A stretch of 64,000 nucleotides of DNA, taken from Paraburkholderia caledonica NBRC 102488. Its GTDB lineage: Bacteria; Pseudomonadota; Gammaproteobacteria; Burkholderiales; Burkholderiaceae. Position 1 is the stretch's first letter; each line of letters starts with the position of its first letter. The stretch covers positions 1 to 64,000 of the forward strand of contig NZ_BAYE01000005.1 in assembly GCF_000685095.1 (NCBI RefSeq). Direction: 5' to 3'. Positions 41,429-50,291 of this stretch are shown piece by piece. A program made the translations under genes and the position numbers. The notes beneath the pieces are model-generated. The model had not been told where the DNA came from. It searched no databases and saw nothing but the letters and a program-made list of their open reading frames with translations.

Positions 41429-44350
41429 ATGATTGAACTAGGCCGCTTTCAAATCGATCTGGAACTGCGCACCTTATGGTGTGACGGCGAACGTGTGCCG
41501 CTCGGCTCGCGCGCCTTCGAAATTCTCGCAATGGTCGTCAAGGCCGGCGGACGCCTCGTCACGAAAGACGAGTTGATGGACGCCGTATGGCCGGATACCA
41601 TCGTCGAAGAAAATAATATCCAGGTGCATTTGTCTGCACTGCGCAAGATTCTCGGCGCGGATCGCGATCTGATTCTGACCGTGCCTGGCCGCGGCTATCA
41701 ACTCGTGCAGCGGCATCGAGCCGCGAGAGCAGCCACGCCGCCGATGCCTGCGCCCGCCGGGCGCCCTCTTCCGCCTCCGCGCACGCCACTCGTGGGGCGC
41801 GACACGGCCATCGCTCAAATCCGCTCGATGCTCGAACACACGCGCGTGCTGACGCTAGCCGGCGCAGGCGGCATCGGCAAGACGAGCCTCGCTATTGAAG
41901 CCGCCCGTCATGCCGCCGCAGATTTCGCGGAGCCTGTGTGGTTCGTTGAACTGGCCACGCTCGGCACGCGCGACGAAGTGCTGGCCGCCACCGCGCAAGG
42001 CTGCGGGTTGCCGGTCGAACACGGGACGCCGGGCCTCGCGCAAATCGCCTTGGTGCTTGCAGACCAGCGCCGTCTGCTCGTGCTCGATAACGCCGAACAC
42101 GTGGTCGCGCACGTCGCGGAAATGGTCGAGGCACTGGTCGCGGCCAACGCCAATTTGCGGGTGCTTGTAACGAGTCGCGAGCCGCTGCGCATCATGGCCG
42201 AAGCGATTCTGCGCGTCGAGCCGCTCGACGTGCCGCAGCCTGGCTGCCCCGACGCGCAGATTCTGCAGCAATCGGCCGTCAGTCTGTTTTTGCTGCGCGC
42301 CAACTCGTTGCAGCGCGAAGTCGCCGCGGATAGCGCGGAACTGCGGCTCGTCGGCGAAATATGCCGGCGTCTGGACGGCATTCCGCTTGCGCTCGAACTG
42401 GCGGCGGCGCGCGTGGTGACGCTCGGCGTGGTCGGTGTGCATCAACGGCTCGACGACCGCATGGCGATACTCGCGGGCGGCTACCGTACTGCGTTGCCGC
42501 GCCACCAGACCTTGCGCGCGACGTTCGACTGGAGCTTCGCGCTGCTCGACTCGGATTCGCAGGCGCTCTTCAGACGAAGCGCGGTGTTCGGCGGCGTCTT
42601 CAGCTTTGAAGCGATGTGCGCGGTCGCATGCGACACGTCGCTGACGGTGGCCGACGCGATCAGCGCGATCAGCGAACTGCTTGCCAAGTCGCTCGTGAAC
42701 GTGGAGTTCGACGGCCCCGTGGCGCGCTACCGTCTGCTGGAATCGACGCGTGCGTATGCGCTCGAAAAGCTGCAGGCCGAAGGCGAGCGGCAGGACATGG
42801 CCTTGCGCCACGCGCGCTATCTGTCGCAATGTTTCATGGCACACACGGCGCAAACGGTGGGTGGCAACGCGGATAGCGCCGCGGCCCTCAGGCACACATT
42901 CGACGACGCACGCAACGCAGACGACTGGGCGTTTTCCGCCGACGGCGATGTGCACCTGGGCATCGAGCTCGCATCGAATCTCACGGGCGCGCTGCTCGAC
43001 AGTGGAATGATCGCGGAATGCTGTGAGCGCGCAAGCCGCGCGGTCGATGCATTGGACAGGCTGCCCCCGGGCAGCGTCGATGCGCTCGGCGAGATGCGCG
43101 TACGCGCGGCATTGGCTTCCGCGCTGCCGCACGTGCGCGGCTATGTCTCGACGTCTGAGCGGTTGTGGCGCAATGTCCTCTCGCTCGCGACCGAACACGG
43201 TGACGCAGCATTTCAGGCACGCTCGCTCTGGGGCTTGTGGACCACCATGATTTCGAGCGGCAACATCCACGAGTCGATGCAGTTCGCGAAGCGCTTGCGG
43301 CAGCTCGCACGCGCTCGCGCCAACCCGTGGCAGGAAACGCTAGCCGATCAGATTGTCGCGATTTCGCTGCATTGCCTCGGCCGACATGCCGAGGCGAAAG
43401 CAGAACTGCTGCGCACGCGCGACCGCTTTGCAGAACTCGAATACAGCGGGCAGCGCGACAACTCGATCGCCGTCCATCCGCTTGTCTACTGCAACGGCAC
43501 GCTCGCGCGCATTGCGTGGCTCGAAGGACATTGTGGCGAGGCGATGAAGCTCGTCGATACGCTCGTCGGCCTCGTGCGGCCCGATATCATGGAACCGTTG
43601 CTCACGCACACGCTCGGCGCCTCGGCCGCGCCGCTCGCGCTGATGTGCGGCGACCTCAAGCGCGGCGCGGTGTATCTGGAGATCATGCGCTCGCAGGCGG
43701 CGCTGCATGGCCTCGACGTCTGGCGCGACTACTGCAACTGTCTGTGCGCGTATCGCGACATTCTCGGCGGCGACCAGCAGCGCGGTGTCGCGCTGCTGGA
43801 AACTTCGCTCAACGCGCTGATCGAGCGTGGTTTCCGGCGCCTCATCACGCTCTTCATCGGCGCCTATGCCGAGGCCCTCGTGGCCGCCGGACGGATCGAC
43901 GAAGCGTCGCGCCAGCTCACCGATACGCTGCAGTTTTGCGGGGCCAACGGCGAGATGGTGTTCGCGCCCGAACTGTGGCGCGTGCTCGGAGTCGCCGCGC
44001 ACGCGCAGCGCAAGCTCACCGACGCCGAGTCCTGCTTCGTCAAGGCAATCGAGATGGCGCGTTCACAGGGCGCGAGAATGTGGGAACTGCGCGCGTCGCT
44101 GGCACTGGCCGGTTTGCGGCAGGAAGGCGGTCGCGCTAATGAAGCACTGCAAATGCTCGAACGCATGGCGCTGTATTTCGATGCGCCGTCGAACGCGACC
44201 GACGTGCAGCGACTGTTCGATACGCTCGCAACGTTGCGCGCAGCGAAACACAAGAGCGCTGCGCCAGCGGTCGCGGTGAATTCTGCGCGAACCGATTCGC
44301 CCAGGCGAGGCGCGCGCAAGACGGGCGCGAGCCTTGCACGCGTCGACTAG
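41429..44350 (+). CDS. Winged-helix/ATPase transcriptional regulator (973 aa)
   Basis: Paralogue of the 1008-residue protein encoded at 23941-26967, with the same order. An OmpR-type winged helix occupies residues 1-95 (GSRAFEILAMVVKAGGRLVT, NNIQVHLSALRKIL, GRGYQLVQRH). A STAND-type ATPase follows with Walker A GAGGIGKTS at 145-153, Walker B LLVLDNAEHVV and VTSREPLRI. A long helical TPR-like half completes it. Both share the segments VWPDTIVEENN and LDGIPLALELAAAR-like. The protein is probably an ATP-dependent activator. Its targets may include the hydrolase or the minus-strand run at 27-38 kb, but nothing in the sequence proves this. Confidence 0.85.
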   Translation: MIELGRFQIDLELRTLWCDGERVPLGSRAFEILAMVVKAGGRLVTKDELMDAVWPDTIVEENNIQVHLSALRKILGADRDLILTVPGRGYQLVQRHRAARAATPPMPAPAGRPLPPPRTPLVGRDTAIAQIRSMLEHTRVLTLAGAGGIGKTSLAIEAARHAAADFAEPVWFVELATLGTRDEVLAATAQGCGLPVEHGTPGLAQIALVLADQRRLLVLDNAEHVVAHVAEMVEALVAANANLRVLVTSREPLRIMAEAILRVEPLDVPQPGCPDAQILQQSAVSLFLLRANSLQREVAADSAELRLVGEICRRLDGIPLALELAAARVVTLGVVGVHQRLDDRMAILAGGYRTALPRHQTLRATFDWSFALLDSDSQALFRRSAVFGGVFSFEAMCAVACDTSLTVADAISAISELLAKSLVNVEFDGPVARYRLLESTRAYALEKLQAEGERQDMALRHARYLSQCFMAHTAQTVGGNADSAAALRHTFDDARNADDWAFSADGDVHLGIELASNLTGALLDSGMIAECCERASRAVDALDRLPPGSVDALGEMRVRAALASALPHVRGYVSTSERLWRNVLSLATEHGDAAFQARSLWGLWTTMISSGNIHESMQFAKRLRQLARARANPWQETLADQIVAISLHCLGRHAEAKAELLRTRDRFAELEYSGQRDNSIAVHPLVYCNGTLARIAWLEGHCGEAMKLVDTLVGLVRPDIMEPLLTHTLGASAAPLALMCGDLKRGAVYLEIMRSQAALHGLDVWRDYCNCLCAYRDILGGDQQRGVALLETSLNALIERGFRRLITLFIGAYAEALVAAGRIDEASRQLTDTLQFCGANGEMVFAPELWRVLGVAAHAQRKLTDAESCFVKAIEMARSQGARMWELRASLALAGLRQEGGRANEALQMLERMALYFDAPSNATDVQRLFDTLATLRAAKHKSAAPAVAVNSARTDSPRRGARKTGASLARVD

Positions 44351-44399
44351 CTGATGCGTGGCAGATGCCGATTTATTACGGTATCCGTAACATCCGACA

Positions 44400-46247
44400 C
44401 TACGCCGCGCCATCCTTTTGAGCCGAGATTTCGGGCTTCAAATCGTCGGGCGCCGAAGCGTCGGCCGCCGGAGCGTCACGCTTCGTGGTCAGCACGGCCG
44501 GCATCGACGGATTCTCCGGCTGCGTATAGCGTTCCTGCACTGCAGCCTTGATTCGTGCGAGGCTCCCGGCTGCATCGAGCGAACTGTCCTGCTCGACCTG
44601 CCGCGCCTGCGCCGCGAGATCCGGGTCGCCGATTTCCTTTTCGAACCACCGTGAATAGTCGCCGTGCTCGCGGTGATACTGCCAGGTGGCGGCGTCGACG
44701 CCCTCCGCGATCTCCACGAACAGCACCAGGTTGTGAGCGCGCAGATTCAATGCACCTTCGGGCCCGCGGAAATAGAAACTGCGCTCGGGAATCAGCAGCC
44801 CCTCCGCGTATTTTCGCCGATGTCTGAGCCGATGCTTCGTGCCCGGTTCCAGCCGGATCACACGTTCGGGCGCCGGCTCGCCAAGACGCCATAACAGCGC
44901 CTCGCCGGGTCGCAGTTGCGCTTGCCCGAGCATATCGTCGACGTTCGGCACAGTGCGATCCGTCGCCTTCGCGAGTTCTTGCACGGCCTTGCTCGCGCTC
45001 GGACCCATCGCGAGCATCAGATTCACCTGACTCAGGAACGCGCCGTCGAGTTGCTGCGGAGACACCGTGATCGCAAGCGCGGTCGCAAGCGTCTGCGGAA
45101 TGGTCTGGCTGGCCCCTGCCCATCCAGCGGGAAACAGATGATGTGCCTCGTCGAACACGAGCCAATGCGGCCGCCCGGTTCGCACGCGCAACTGCTGCAC
45201 TTCCAGTAGCAACGACGCGCAGAACGCGGGCCGCTCGGGCAGCGGCACGCGCAGCAGATTGACGGCTACCGCAGCGCGCGGAGGGCGCAGCAGCAACTGC
45301 ACGACTTCCTCGATCAGCGGGGCGGTGTGCGCGTCGCCGACCACGATCGTATCCTCGTCGTTCTGGTAGTCGCCTTCCGGATCGATGATGCACAACTGCT
45401 GGTGCATACCCGCCAACCGTTCAAGAAGACCCGCGCAGGCCGTCGACTTTCCGCAGCCCGATTCACCGGCAAGCAGCGCCACCGTGCCATGCGCCGCGCA
45501 ATACTGGTCGGCCGGCTCGCCGCCATCGCGCGCATGTCCAACAAGGACGCGACTGCGCGGCGTCATGCTCGCCCGTTCGCGCAAGTCGTCCTTCACCAGC
45601 GCGTCGACCAGTTCGGCGACACCCGCGCCCGCCGCCTGGCTCGTGATCATATCGGCGCGCTCCTTCAGGGCCGGCAGAGCATTCGCAACCGCCACCGAAA
45701 AACCGCACGCGTCGAGCAGCGCATGATCGTTCTCGGCGTCGCCTACTCCCGCGACATTGAAGGCCGACAACGCCAGTTCGCTTAACGCCTCCTGCAAGCC
45801 GCTTGCTTTCGATATGCCCGGCGACACGATCATGACCGCCTCGCCGTTGAAGATAATCTGCAAGCCGAGCCCCAAATCCCGAATCGCGGCAAGCGCGATC
45901 TGCTCGGCGGGTTTCATCGTCGCAATGAGCGTTTCGCTGACGCTGAAATGATGCAGGCCACGGCGCCTCAGTTCGTCGACGAAAACGGGCGGCGGTGGCG
46001 GCGCCAGGAGCCTCCGTGTGCCCGTCGCCGGCGTGTACAACACACCGCCGTTTTCCGCGACCACCCGCGAGAACATGTCGAGCCGCGGGCAGACGGCGAG
46101 CAGGTCGTCCATCTCCCTGCCGCTCACGAGGATCGCCTGGCGGCCCGAGGCGCGCAGGCGGTCGAGCGCATCCCACGTTGCGTCGGCGACGCGTCCGTCG
46201 GATGCGAGGGTGTTGTCGTAGTCGGTCGCAATCGCAAGAAATCGCAT
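44400..46247 (-). CDS. HAD-IIB phosphatase fused to HerA-like ATPase
   Basis: Encodes 615 residues. Residues 1-215 are a Cof/sucrose-phosphatase-type HAD hydrolase: nucleophile motif DYDNTLASDG (Asp9, Asp11), Ser/Gly-Arg motif LVSGREMDDLL, Lys147 and GDAENDHALL at 169-178. Residues from about 255 form a P-loop ATPase: Walker A GESGCGKST at 261-269, DPEGDY at 289-294 as in HerA/DUF87 proteins, Walker B WLVFDEAHH at 362-370. The C-terminal 100 residues are charged and partly disordered. Both halves keep their catalytic residues. The ATG at 46247 follows CGGAGCG. It is 38 bases downstream of a glycosyltransferase gene, hinting at sugar-phosphate or polysaccharide work. The function of the fusion is unknown. 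Confidence 0.82.
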   Translation of the reverse strand: MRFLAIATDYDNTLASDGRVADATWDALDRLRASGRQAILVSGREMDDLLAVCPRLDMFSRVVAENGGVLYTPATGTRRLLAPPPPPVFVDELRRRGLHHFSVSETLIATMKPAEQIALAAIRDLGLGLQIIFNGEAVMIVSPGISKASGLQEALSELALSAFNVAGVGDAENDHALLDACGFSVAVANALPALKERADMITSQAAGAGVAELVDALVKDDLRERASMTPRSRVLVGHARDGGEPADQYCAAHGTVALLAGESGCGKSTACAGLLERLAGMHQQLCIIDPEGDYQNDEDTIVVGDAHTAPLIEEVVQLLLRPPRAAVAVNLLRVPLPERPAFCASLLLEVQQLRVRTGRPHWLVFDEAHHLFPAGWAGASQTIPQTLATALAITVSPQQLDGAFLSQVNLMLAMGPSASKAVQELAKATDRTVPNVDDMLGQAQLRPGEALLWRLGEPAPERVIRLEPGTKHRLRHRRKYAEGLLIPERSFYFRGPEGALNLRAHNLVLFVEIAEGVDAATWQYHREHGDYSRWFEKEIGDPDLAAQARQVEQDSSLDAAGSLARIKAAVQERYTQPENPSMPAVLTTKRDAPAADASAPDDLKPEISAQKDGAA

Positions 46248-46285
46248 GAAAGACGCTCCGTAGTGCTGTTTCGTTTCGGCTTGCT

Positions 46286-47341
46286 TCAATCGTTCTGCCC
46301 AGATTGCGCGTCGCAAGAGCCGCGCAGCATCGCTTCGTAAATACGCGAGTACTGATCGACCATCCGCTCGACGGTGAAACGGCGCTCGAATGCCGCCCGG
46401 CAAGCAGCGCGGTCGATTGTGTCGATTTCCGCGAGCGCGGCCACTGCTTCGTCGACGGAATCGACGAGGAAACCGGTCACGCCGTGTTCGACTATTTCCG
46501 GCGCGGCGCCGTTGTCGAACGCGATCACGGGCGTGCCGCAGGCGAGCGCTTCGATCATCACGAGCCCAAAAGGCTCGGGCCAGTCGATGGGGAACAGTAA
46601 CGCGCGAGCCTGCCCGAGAAAATCGTTTTTGCGCGCGTCGTCGAGTTCCCCGCAATACTCGACGTGCGGCAACTCAAAGAGGCTCGCAATTTCCTGCTCG
46701 AAATACTCGCGGTCATCGTGGGCGATTTTGGCGGCGATGCGTAACGGCAGGCCCGCGCGCCGCGCGATTTCTATTGCGCGGTCGGGCCGCTTGGCCGGCG
46801 AGATGCGACCGAGAAACGCCACATAGTCGCCCGGCTCTTCATGAAAACGCAGCAGATCGGCAGGCAAGCCATGATGGACGGTCGCCCGCCAGTCGAGCCA
46901 CGGAAGCGGCGCGCGCTGCGCGTCGGAAATCGACACCACCGGCATATCGGCAAACTGGTGGTACAACGCGCTTAAGCCAGGTATGTCGAGTCGCCAATGC
47001 AAGGTGGTCAGCGACGCGCATACCAATCGCCGCGCGAACGGAAAGCTCGTGTAGTCGGTGTGAAAATGGACGAGGTCGAAGTCATCCGCGCGCCGTACCA
47101 CTTCCTCGAGCATCGCGAAGTGAAACGCCTGCGCGTCGGCCGTATCTTCAATCGGGCGAATCGCACAATCGCTGCCCGAGACGAGTCGTGCTCGCGTCCG
47201 GGAATCGCCGGTTGCAAAGAGCGTGACGTCGTGGCCCAGCGAGACGAGGCCGTCCACCAGCCATGCCACCACCCTTTCGACGCCGCCATAAGCGACGGGC
47301 GGCACTCGCTCGTACAACGGTGACACCTGGGCGATGCGCAT
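46286..47341 (-). CDS. GT4-family glycosyltransferase
   Basis: Encodes 351 residues of the GT-B fold, family 4. The N-terminal acceptor domain starts MRIAQVSPLYERVPPVAYGG (the typical GGxxR region follows). The donor domain shows FLGRISPAKRPDRAIEIAR and the retaining motif EPFGLVMIEALACGTPVIAF with its two glutamates. No membrane helices are present. The HAD-ATPase fusion lies just downstream and is probably cotranscribed. The sugar and acceptor cannot be inferred. Confidence 0.9.
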   Translation of the reverse strand: MRIAQVSPLYERVPPVAYGGVERVVAWLVDGLVSLGHDVTLFATGDSRTRARLVSGSDCAIRPIEDTADAQAFHFAMLEEVVRRADDFDLVHFHTDYTSFPFARRLVCASLTTLHWRLDIPGLSALYHQFADMPVVSISDAQRAPLPWLDWRATVHHGLPADLLRFHEEPGDYVAFLGRISPAKRPDRAIEIARRAGLPLRIAAKIAHDDREYFEQEIASLFELPHVEYCGELDDARKNDFLGQARALLFPIDWPEPFGLVMIEALACGTPVIAFDNGAAPEIVEHGVTGFLVDSVDEAVAALAEIDTIDRAACRAAFERRFTVERMVDQYSRIYEAMLRGSCDAQSGQND

Positions 47342-47486
47342 GCGTTACTCCGCTCGACGAACCGATGCGTAGCGCGCCGCATCGTGCATGCCCGGCAATG
47401 TCACGTGTGAGCCGCCGCGCTTCTCGTCGATGGAAAAATGTACAGGTCGGCGATGAAATTTAAACGTTGTGGAGGGTGACGGGCTG

Positions 47487-47753
47487 CTAGGCGATCGGCC
47501 CGCTGTAGCCGTCGGCGGGCGATGCGGGCTCCACTCGCTCGACATGCTCGTCGATCCAGTCGGTCGCTCGTTCGCGCGCGAACTCGATCGCCTCATGCTC
47601 GTCGACGAAATCGCGATGAAACTCCATATCGTGCGTATCGTCGCTCGAACTCACGGCGCCTTGCGTCACCTCGATCCTCACGTGCGCGACGATCGCGCCG
47701 TCGTCGACGCCTGCCGTGACATGAACGATGCAGCCTCCATATTCGAAGTCCAT
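47487..47753 (-). CDS. Small conserved hypothetical protein
   Basis: Encodes 88 residues, acidic, with MDFEYGGCIVHVTAGVDDGA, then VRIEVTQGAV and DEHEAIEFARERATDWIDEH. I recognise the style of short Burkholderiaceae stress-associated proteins but no named family. There is no signal peptide or membrane helix. A GGGAGAAG site precedes the ATG. A DUF2934 gene lies 34 bases upstream on the same strand, which suggests cotranscription. Confidence 0.68.
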   Translation of the reverse strand: MDFEYGGCIVHVTAGVDDGAIVAHVRIEVTQGAVSSSDDTHDMEFHRDFVDEHEAIEFARERATDWIDEHVERVEPASPADGYSGPIA

Positions 47754-47787
47754 GATGTCTTCTCCCGCGTGTAGTGGTTATGCCGCG

Positions 47788-48087
47788 CTAGCTGCGTTTC
47801 GCGCTGCCGTTGCCGCGCGTCTTCGCGGCGGTGCGGGGCTGCGCGGTGTCCAATGTTTCCGCGCTCTCGTCGTCGATTACTTCCGCCGCGCGTCGGCCCT
47901 TGCCCGACTGTTCCGCAGCAATCGGCGGCTCGGCGTCGCCCGCGTCGCCTTCCGCTTCGATCTGTGCCTGCGCGCGCAGCCAGTAATCGTCGGGCCGCCC
48001 TTCGGGCGAGCCGTCGCTCTCCCACAGCTCATACGCGCGCTTGCGAATTCGGTCCTCTACTGTCGGTTCGACCGGTAAGCCTGCCAT
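47788..48087 (-). CDS. DUF2934 family protein
   Basis: Encodes 99 residues. The first 45 match DUF2934: EDRIRKRAYELWESDGSPEG followed by RPDDYWLRAQAQIEAE. The rest is a low-complexity Ala/Glu/Arg tail with KRS at the end. The function of the family is unknown. The ATG at 48087 is chosen over one four codons upstream because the intervening ATGGAG supplies the ribosome-binding site. Confidence 0.78.
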   Translation of the reverse strand: MAGLPVEPTVEDRIRKRAYELWESDGSPEGRPDDYWLRAQAQIEAEGDAGDAEPPIAAEQSGKGRRAAEVIDDESAETLDTAQPRTAAKTRGNGSAKRS

Positions 48088-48274
48088 TGCAATCTCCATA
48101 CGGGTTGTGAGTCGACGCCCGCGCGCCACGCGGCGGCCGCGCCCGTGACGCAGCAAAGCACGTTCCCATCGGTTAACGGTGAGGCACGACGCCGCGAGTC
48201 ACAGATGCTCGCAAACACTTGCCAGGATTCACACAGACTCGCGCGCTTGCGCGCTCGCCGTAGCACCGGCCAGT

Positions 48275-48283
48275 TGTTATAAT
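48275..48283 (+). promoter_or_regulatory. Extended -10 promoter element for the DeoR gene
   Basis: TGTTATAAT fits a TGn extended -10 with a perfect TATAAT hexamer at 48278-48283, 61 bases before the DeoR-family start codon. No good -35 lies at the usual distance, as is common for extended -10 promoters. In this GC-rich genome a perfect TATAAT is notable. Confidence 0.5.
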
Positions 48284-48344
48284 TCTTTCAGCAGTTCTGA
48301 TTCAAATATAACGCCGCTCACGCTGCCCACGCGCCAGGATTCCC

Positions 48345-49070
48345 ATGCCGAAACCCGATCGTCTTCGCGCTCTCGCCGATGCCTTGACGAGGCAAAACGT
48401 GATGCGTCTGCGCGACGCCGCGGCTTTGCTGGGCGTGTCCGAAATGACGGTGCGCCGCGACATCGCGGCCAACTCGGATCGCTTCACGTATCTCGGCGGC
48501 TACATCGTCAGCGCGACCGACGTGCCGAACAATGCCGGCTATTCGCTCGAACAGGAAAAGGACCACTTCGCCCAGGCCAAGGCGGAGGCGTCGTCAATCG
48601 CCGCGGGGCTTATCGGCAACAACGAAACGCTTTTTATCGACTGCGGCACGACGCTCACCACGCTCGCGCGGCTCATTCCGCCCGAGCGGCATGTCACGGT
48701 GGTGTGCTATTCGTTGAACGTGGCCGAGATTTTGCGGCGCAAGCCGAATGTGCGGATGATCCTGCTTGGCGGCGTGTACGTGCCTTCGTCGGATTCGTTT
48801 GCGGGCGAGGAAAGCCTGGAGATGCTGCGCCGCATGGGCATCAACAAGGCGTTTATTTCAGCGGGCGGCGTGGACCCTGCGCGCGGCGTGACGTGCTGGA
48901 ATTTTCACGAAGTCGCGTTGAAGCAGGCGGCAATGGCGAGCGCCGTCGAACGGCACCTCGTGGTGGACATGAGCAAGTTCGGCGTCGTCAAGGCCGTGCG
49001 GTTCTCGCAGGTCGACGACTTCGATTCGATCATCACCGAGCGCGGCCAGGAGCACCGCAAGCGCAGATAG
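48345..49070 (+). CDS. DeoR-family transcriptional regulator
   Basis: Encodes 241 residues. The N-terminal winged helix (LRDAAALLGVSEMTVRRDIA) carries the DeoR-family MTVRRDI recognition helix. The C-terminal DeoRC sensor domain (FIDCGTTLTTLARLIPPE, FAGEESLEMLRRMGINKAFI) binds phosphorylated sugars in relatives. It converges with the sugar ABC operon. The natural prediction is that it represses the deoC-ALDH-kinase-ABC run and the divergent ABC operon and is released by a sugar phosphate such as deoxyribose 5-phosphate. Confidence 0.9.
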   Translation: MPKPDRLRALADALTRQNVMRLRDAAALLGVSEMTVRRDIAANSDRFTYLGGYIVSATDVPNNAGYSLEQEKDHFAQAKAEASSIAAGLIGNNETLFIDCGTTLTTLARLIPPERHVTVVCYSLNVAEILRRKPNVRMILLGGVYVPSSDSFAGEESLEMLRRMGINKAFISAGGVDPARGVTCWNFHEVALKQAAMASAVERHLVVDMSKFGVVKAVRFSQVDDFDSIITERGQEHRKRR

Positions 49071-49181
49071 CGCACACGTTCCGTCTCTTCACGGCGTCCG
49101 CGTCCGTTTTTGCTTGCGTTCTCGCTTGCAGCGCTGCGCTTCGATACGTGCTAAGCGCAGCGCGTGCCCGGCCAAAAATGC

Positions 49182-50276
49182 TCAGCGTTTGCGTTGCAGC
49201 GCGAAGAGCGTCCCGGCAAGCAGAATAAACGCGCCGATAATCACCTTTTGCCAGGTGCTCGGTACGCCGACGAGAATCAGCACGCTCTTGATGAGCGTGA
49301 CCAGCACCACGCCTAGCAGCGTTCCCACTACCGTACCCGTGCCGCCCGTAATGCGGGCGCCGCCGAGAATTACTGCGGCGATCACGTCGAGTTCGGAACC
49401 CACCAGATCGAACGGATTCGCGAGGCGGTTGTTCGACACGTGCAGAATGCCCGCGATGCCCGCGAGCATGCCTGTATAGCCGAACACGAACAGATGGATC
49501 GCGCGCAGGTTGTAGCCGAGCCGCTCGGCAATCGCCAGCGAGCCGCCCATCGCGTAGACGGCGCGGCCCATCATCGTGCGATTCAGCAGCCACCATGTGA
49601 CGACCGCGGCCGCGACCAGCGCGAGGACCGACACGGGCAGCACCGCGCGCAAGCCGTCCGCGGTGTGATAGAAAAACAGCGGAATGCGTCCGAATCGATC
49701 CATGCTGTGCGGAATGTTCATGAAGAACGTCGTGCCGATGAACGTCAGCAAAAGCCCGCGATACAGATATTGCGTGCCGATCGTGACGATCAGCGAAGGC
49801 GCTTTCAGCCGATGCACGAGCAGCCCGTTCACCATGCCGAGCACGACGCCGCCGAGCGCACCGGTGACGAGGATCAACGCGAACGGCGCGTCCGGCCACC
49901 AGGCGAACACGGCTTTCGTGATGCCGTACATGGTCAGCGCGGCGATCGCGGTGAACGACACGTCGATGCCGCCCGATGCGAGCACGACGAGCGTGCCGAG
50001 CGCGAACAGCGACATCGTGGTCGCCGAATGCAGCAGGTCGAACAGCGTTGCGAGCTGGAAAAATCGTGGATTGATTGCGCCGACGATCAGGCAGGTCACC
50101 GCGATCAGCGCTACGGTGAACCACTCGGGGTTGCGCGCGAGCCGCGTGCGCAACCCTGGCGCTTCGACGCTCGGCGCGATTTCGACGACGGTGGGAGTGG
50201 TCATGGTCTGCTTCATGGCCGATTCGCTGGGCGATGCGCTGGACGAGTCGGTGCGCGACGGGATGCGCGAGTTCAT
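49182..50276 (-). CDS. ABC sugar importer permease (RbsC/AraH family), importer 1
   Basis: Encodes 364 residues with about ten membrane helices, of the ribose/autoinducer-2-type permease family. Typical segments are LFALGTLVVLASGGIDVSFT, VNGLLVHRLKAPSLIVTIGT and LDVIAAVILGGARITGGTGT. The first 45 residues are a polar cytosolic leader. It is the last gene of the minus-strand sugar run, 15 bases after the ATPase gene. With the second permease at 53007 it presumably forms a heterodimeric pore. Confidence 0.88.
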   Translation of the reverse strand: MNSRIPSRTDSSSASPSESAMKQTMTTPTVVEIAPSVEAPGLRTRLARNPEWFTVALIAVTCLIVGAINPRFFQLATLFDLLHSATTMSLFALGTLVVLASGGIDVSFTAIAALTMYGITKAVFAWWPDAPFALILVTGALGGVVLGMVNGLLVHRLKAPSLIVTIGTQYLYRGLLLTFIGTTFFMNIPHSMDRFGRIPLFFYHTADGLRAVLPVSVLALVAAAVVTWWLLNRTMMGRAVYAMGGSLAIAERLGYNLRAIHLFVFGYTGMLAGIAGILHVSNNRLANPFDLVGSELDVIAAVILGGARITGGTGTVVGTLLGVVLVTLIKSVLILVGVPSTWQKVIIGAFILLAGTLFALQRKR

Positions 50277-50291
50277 GGCGGTTGACGTCCT

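Noticed and set aside
44376..44390. TTACGG-N3-CCGTAA palindrome between convergent genes
   Set aside because: Stem of only six pairs with no T-tract; chance occurrence cannot be excluded.
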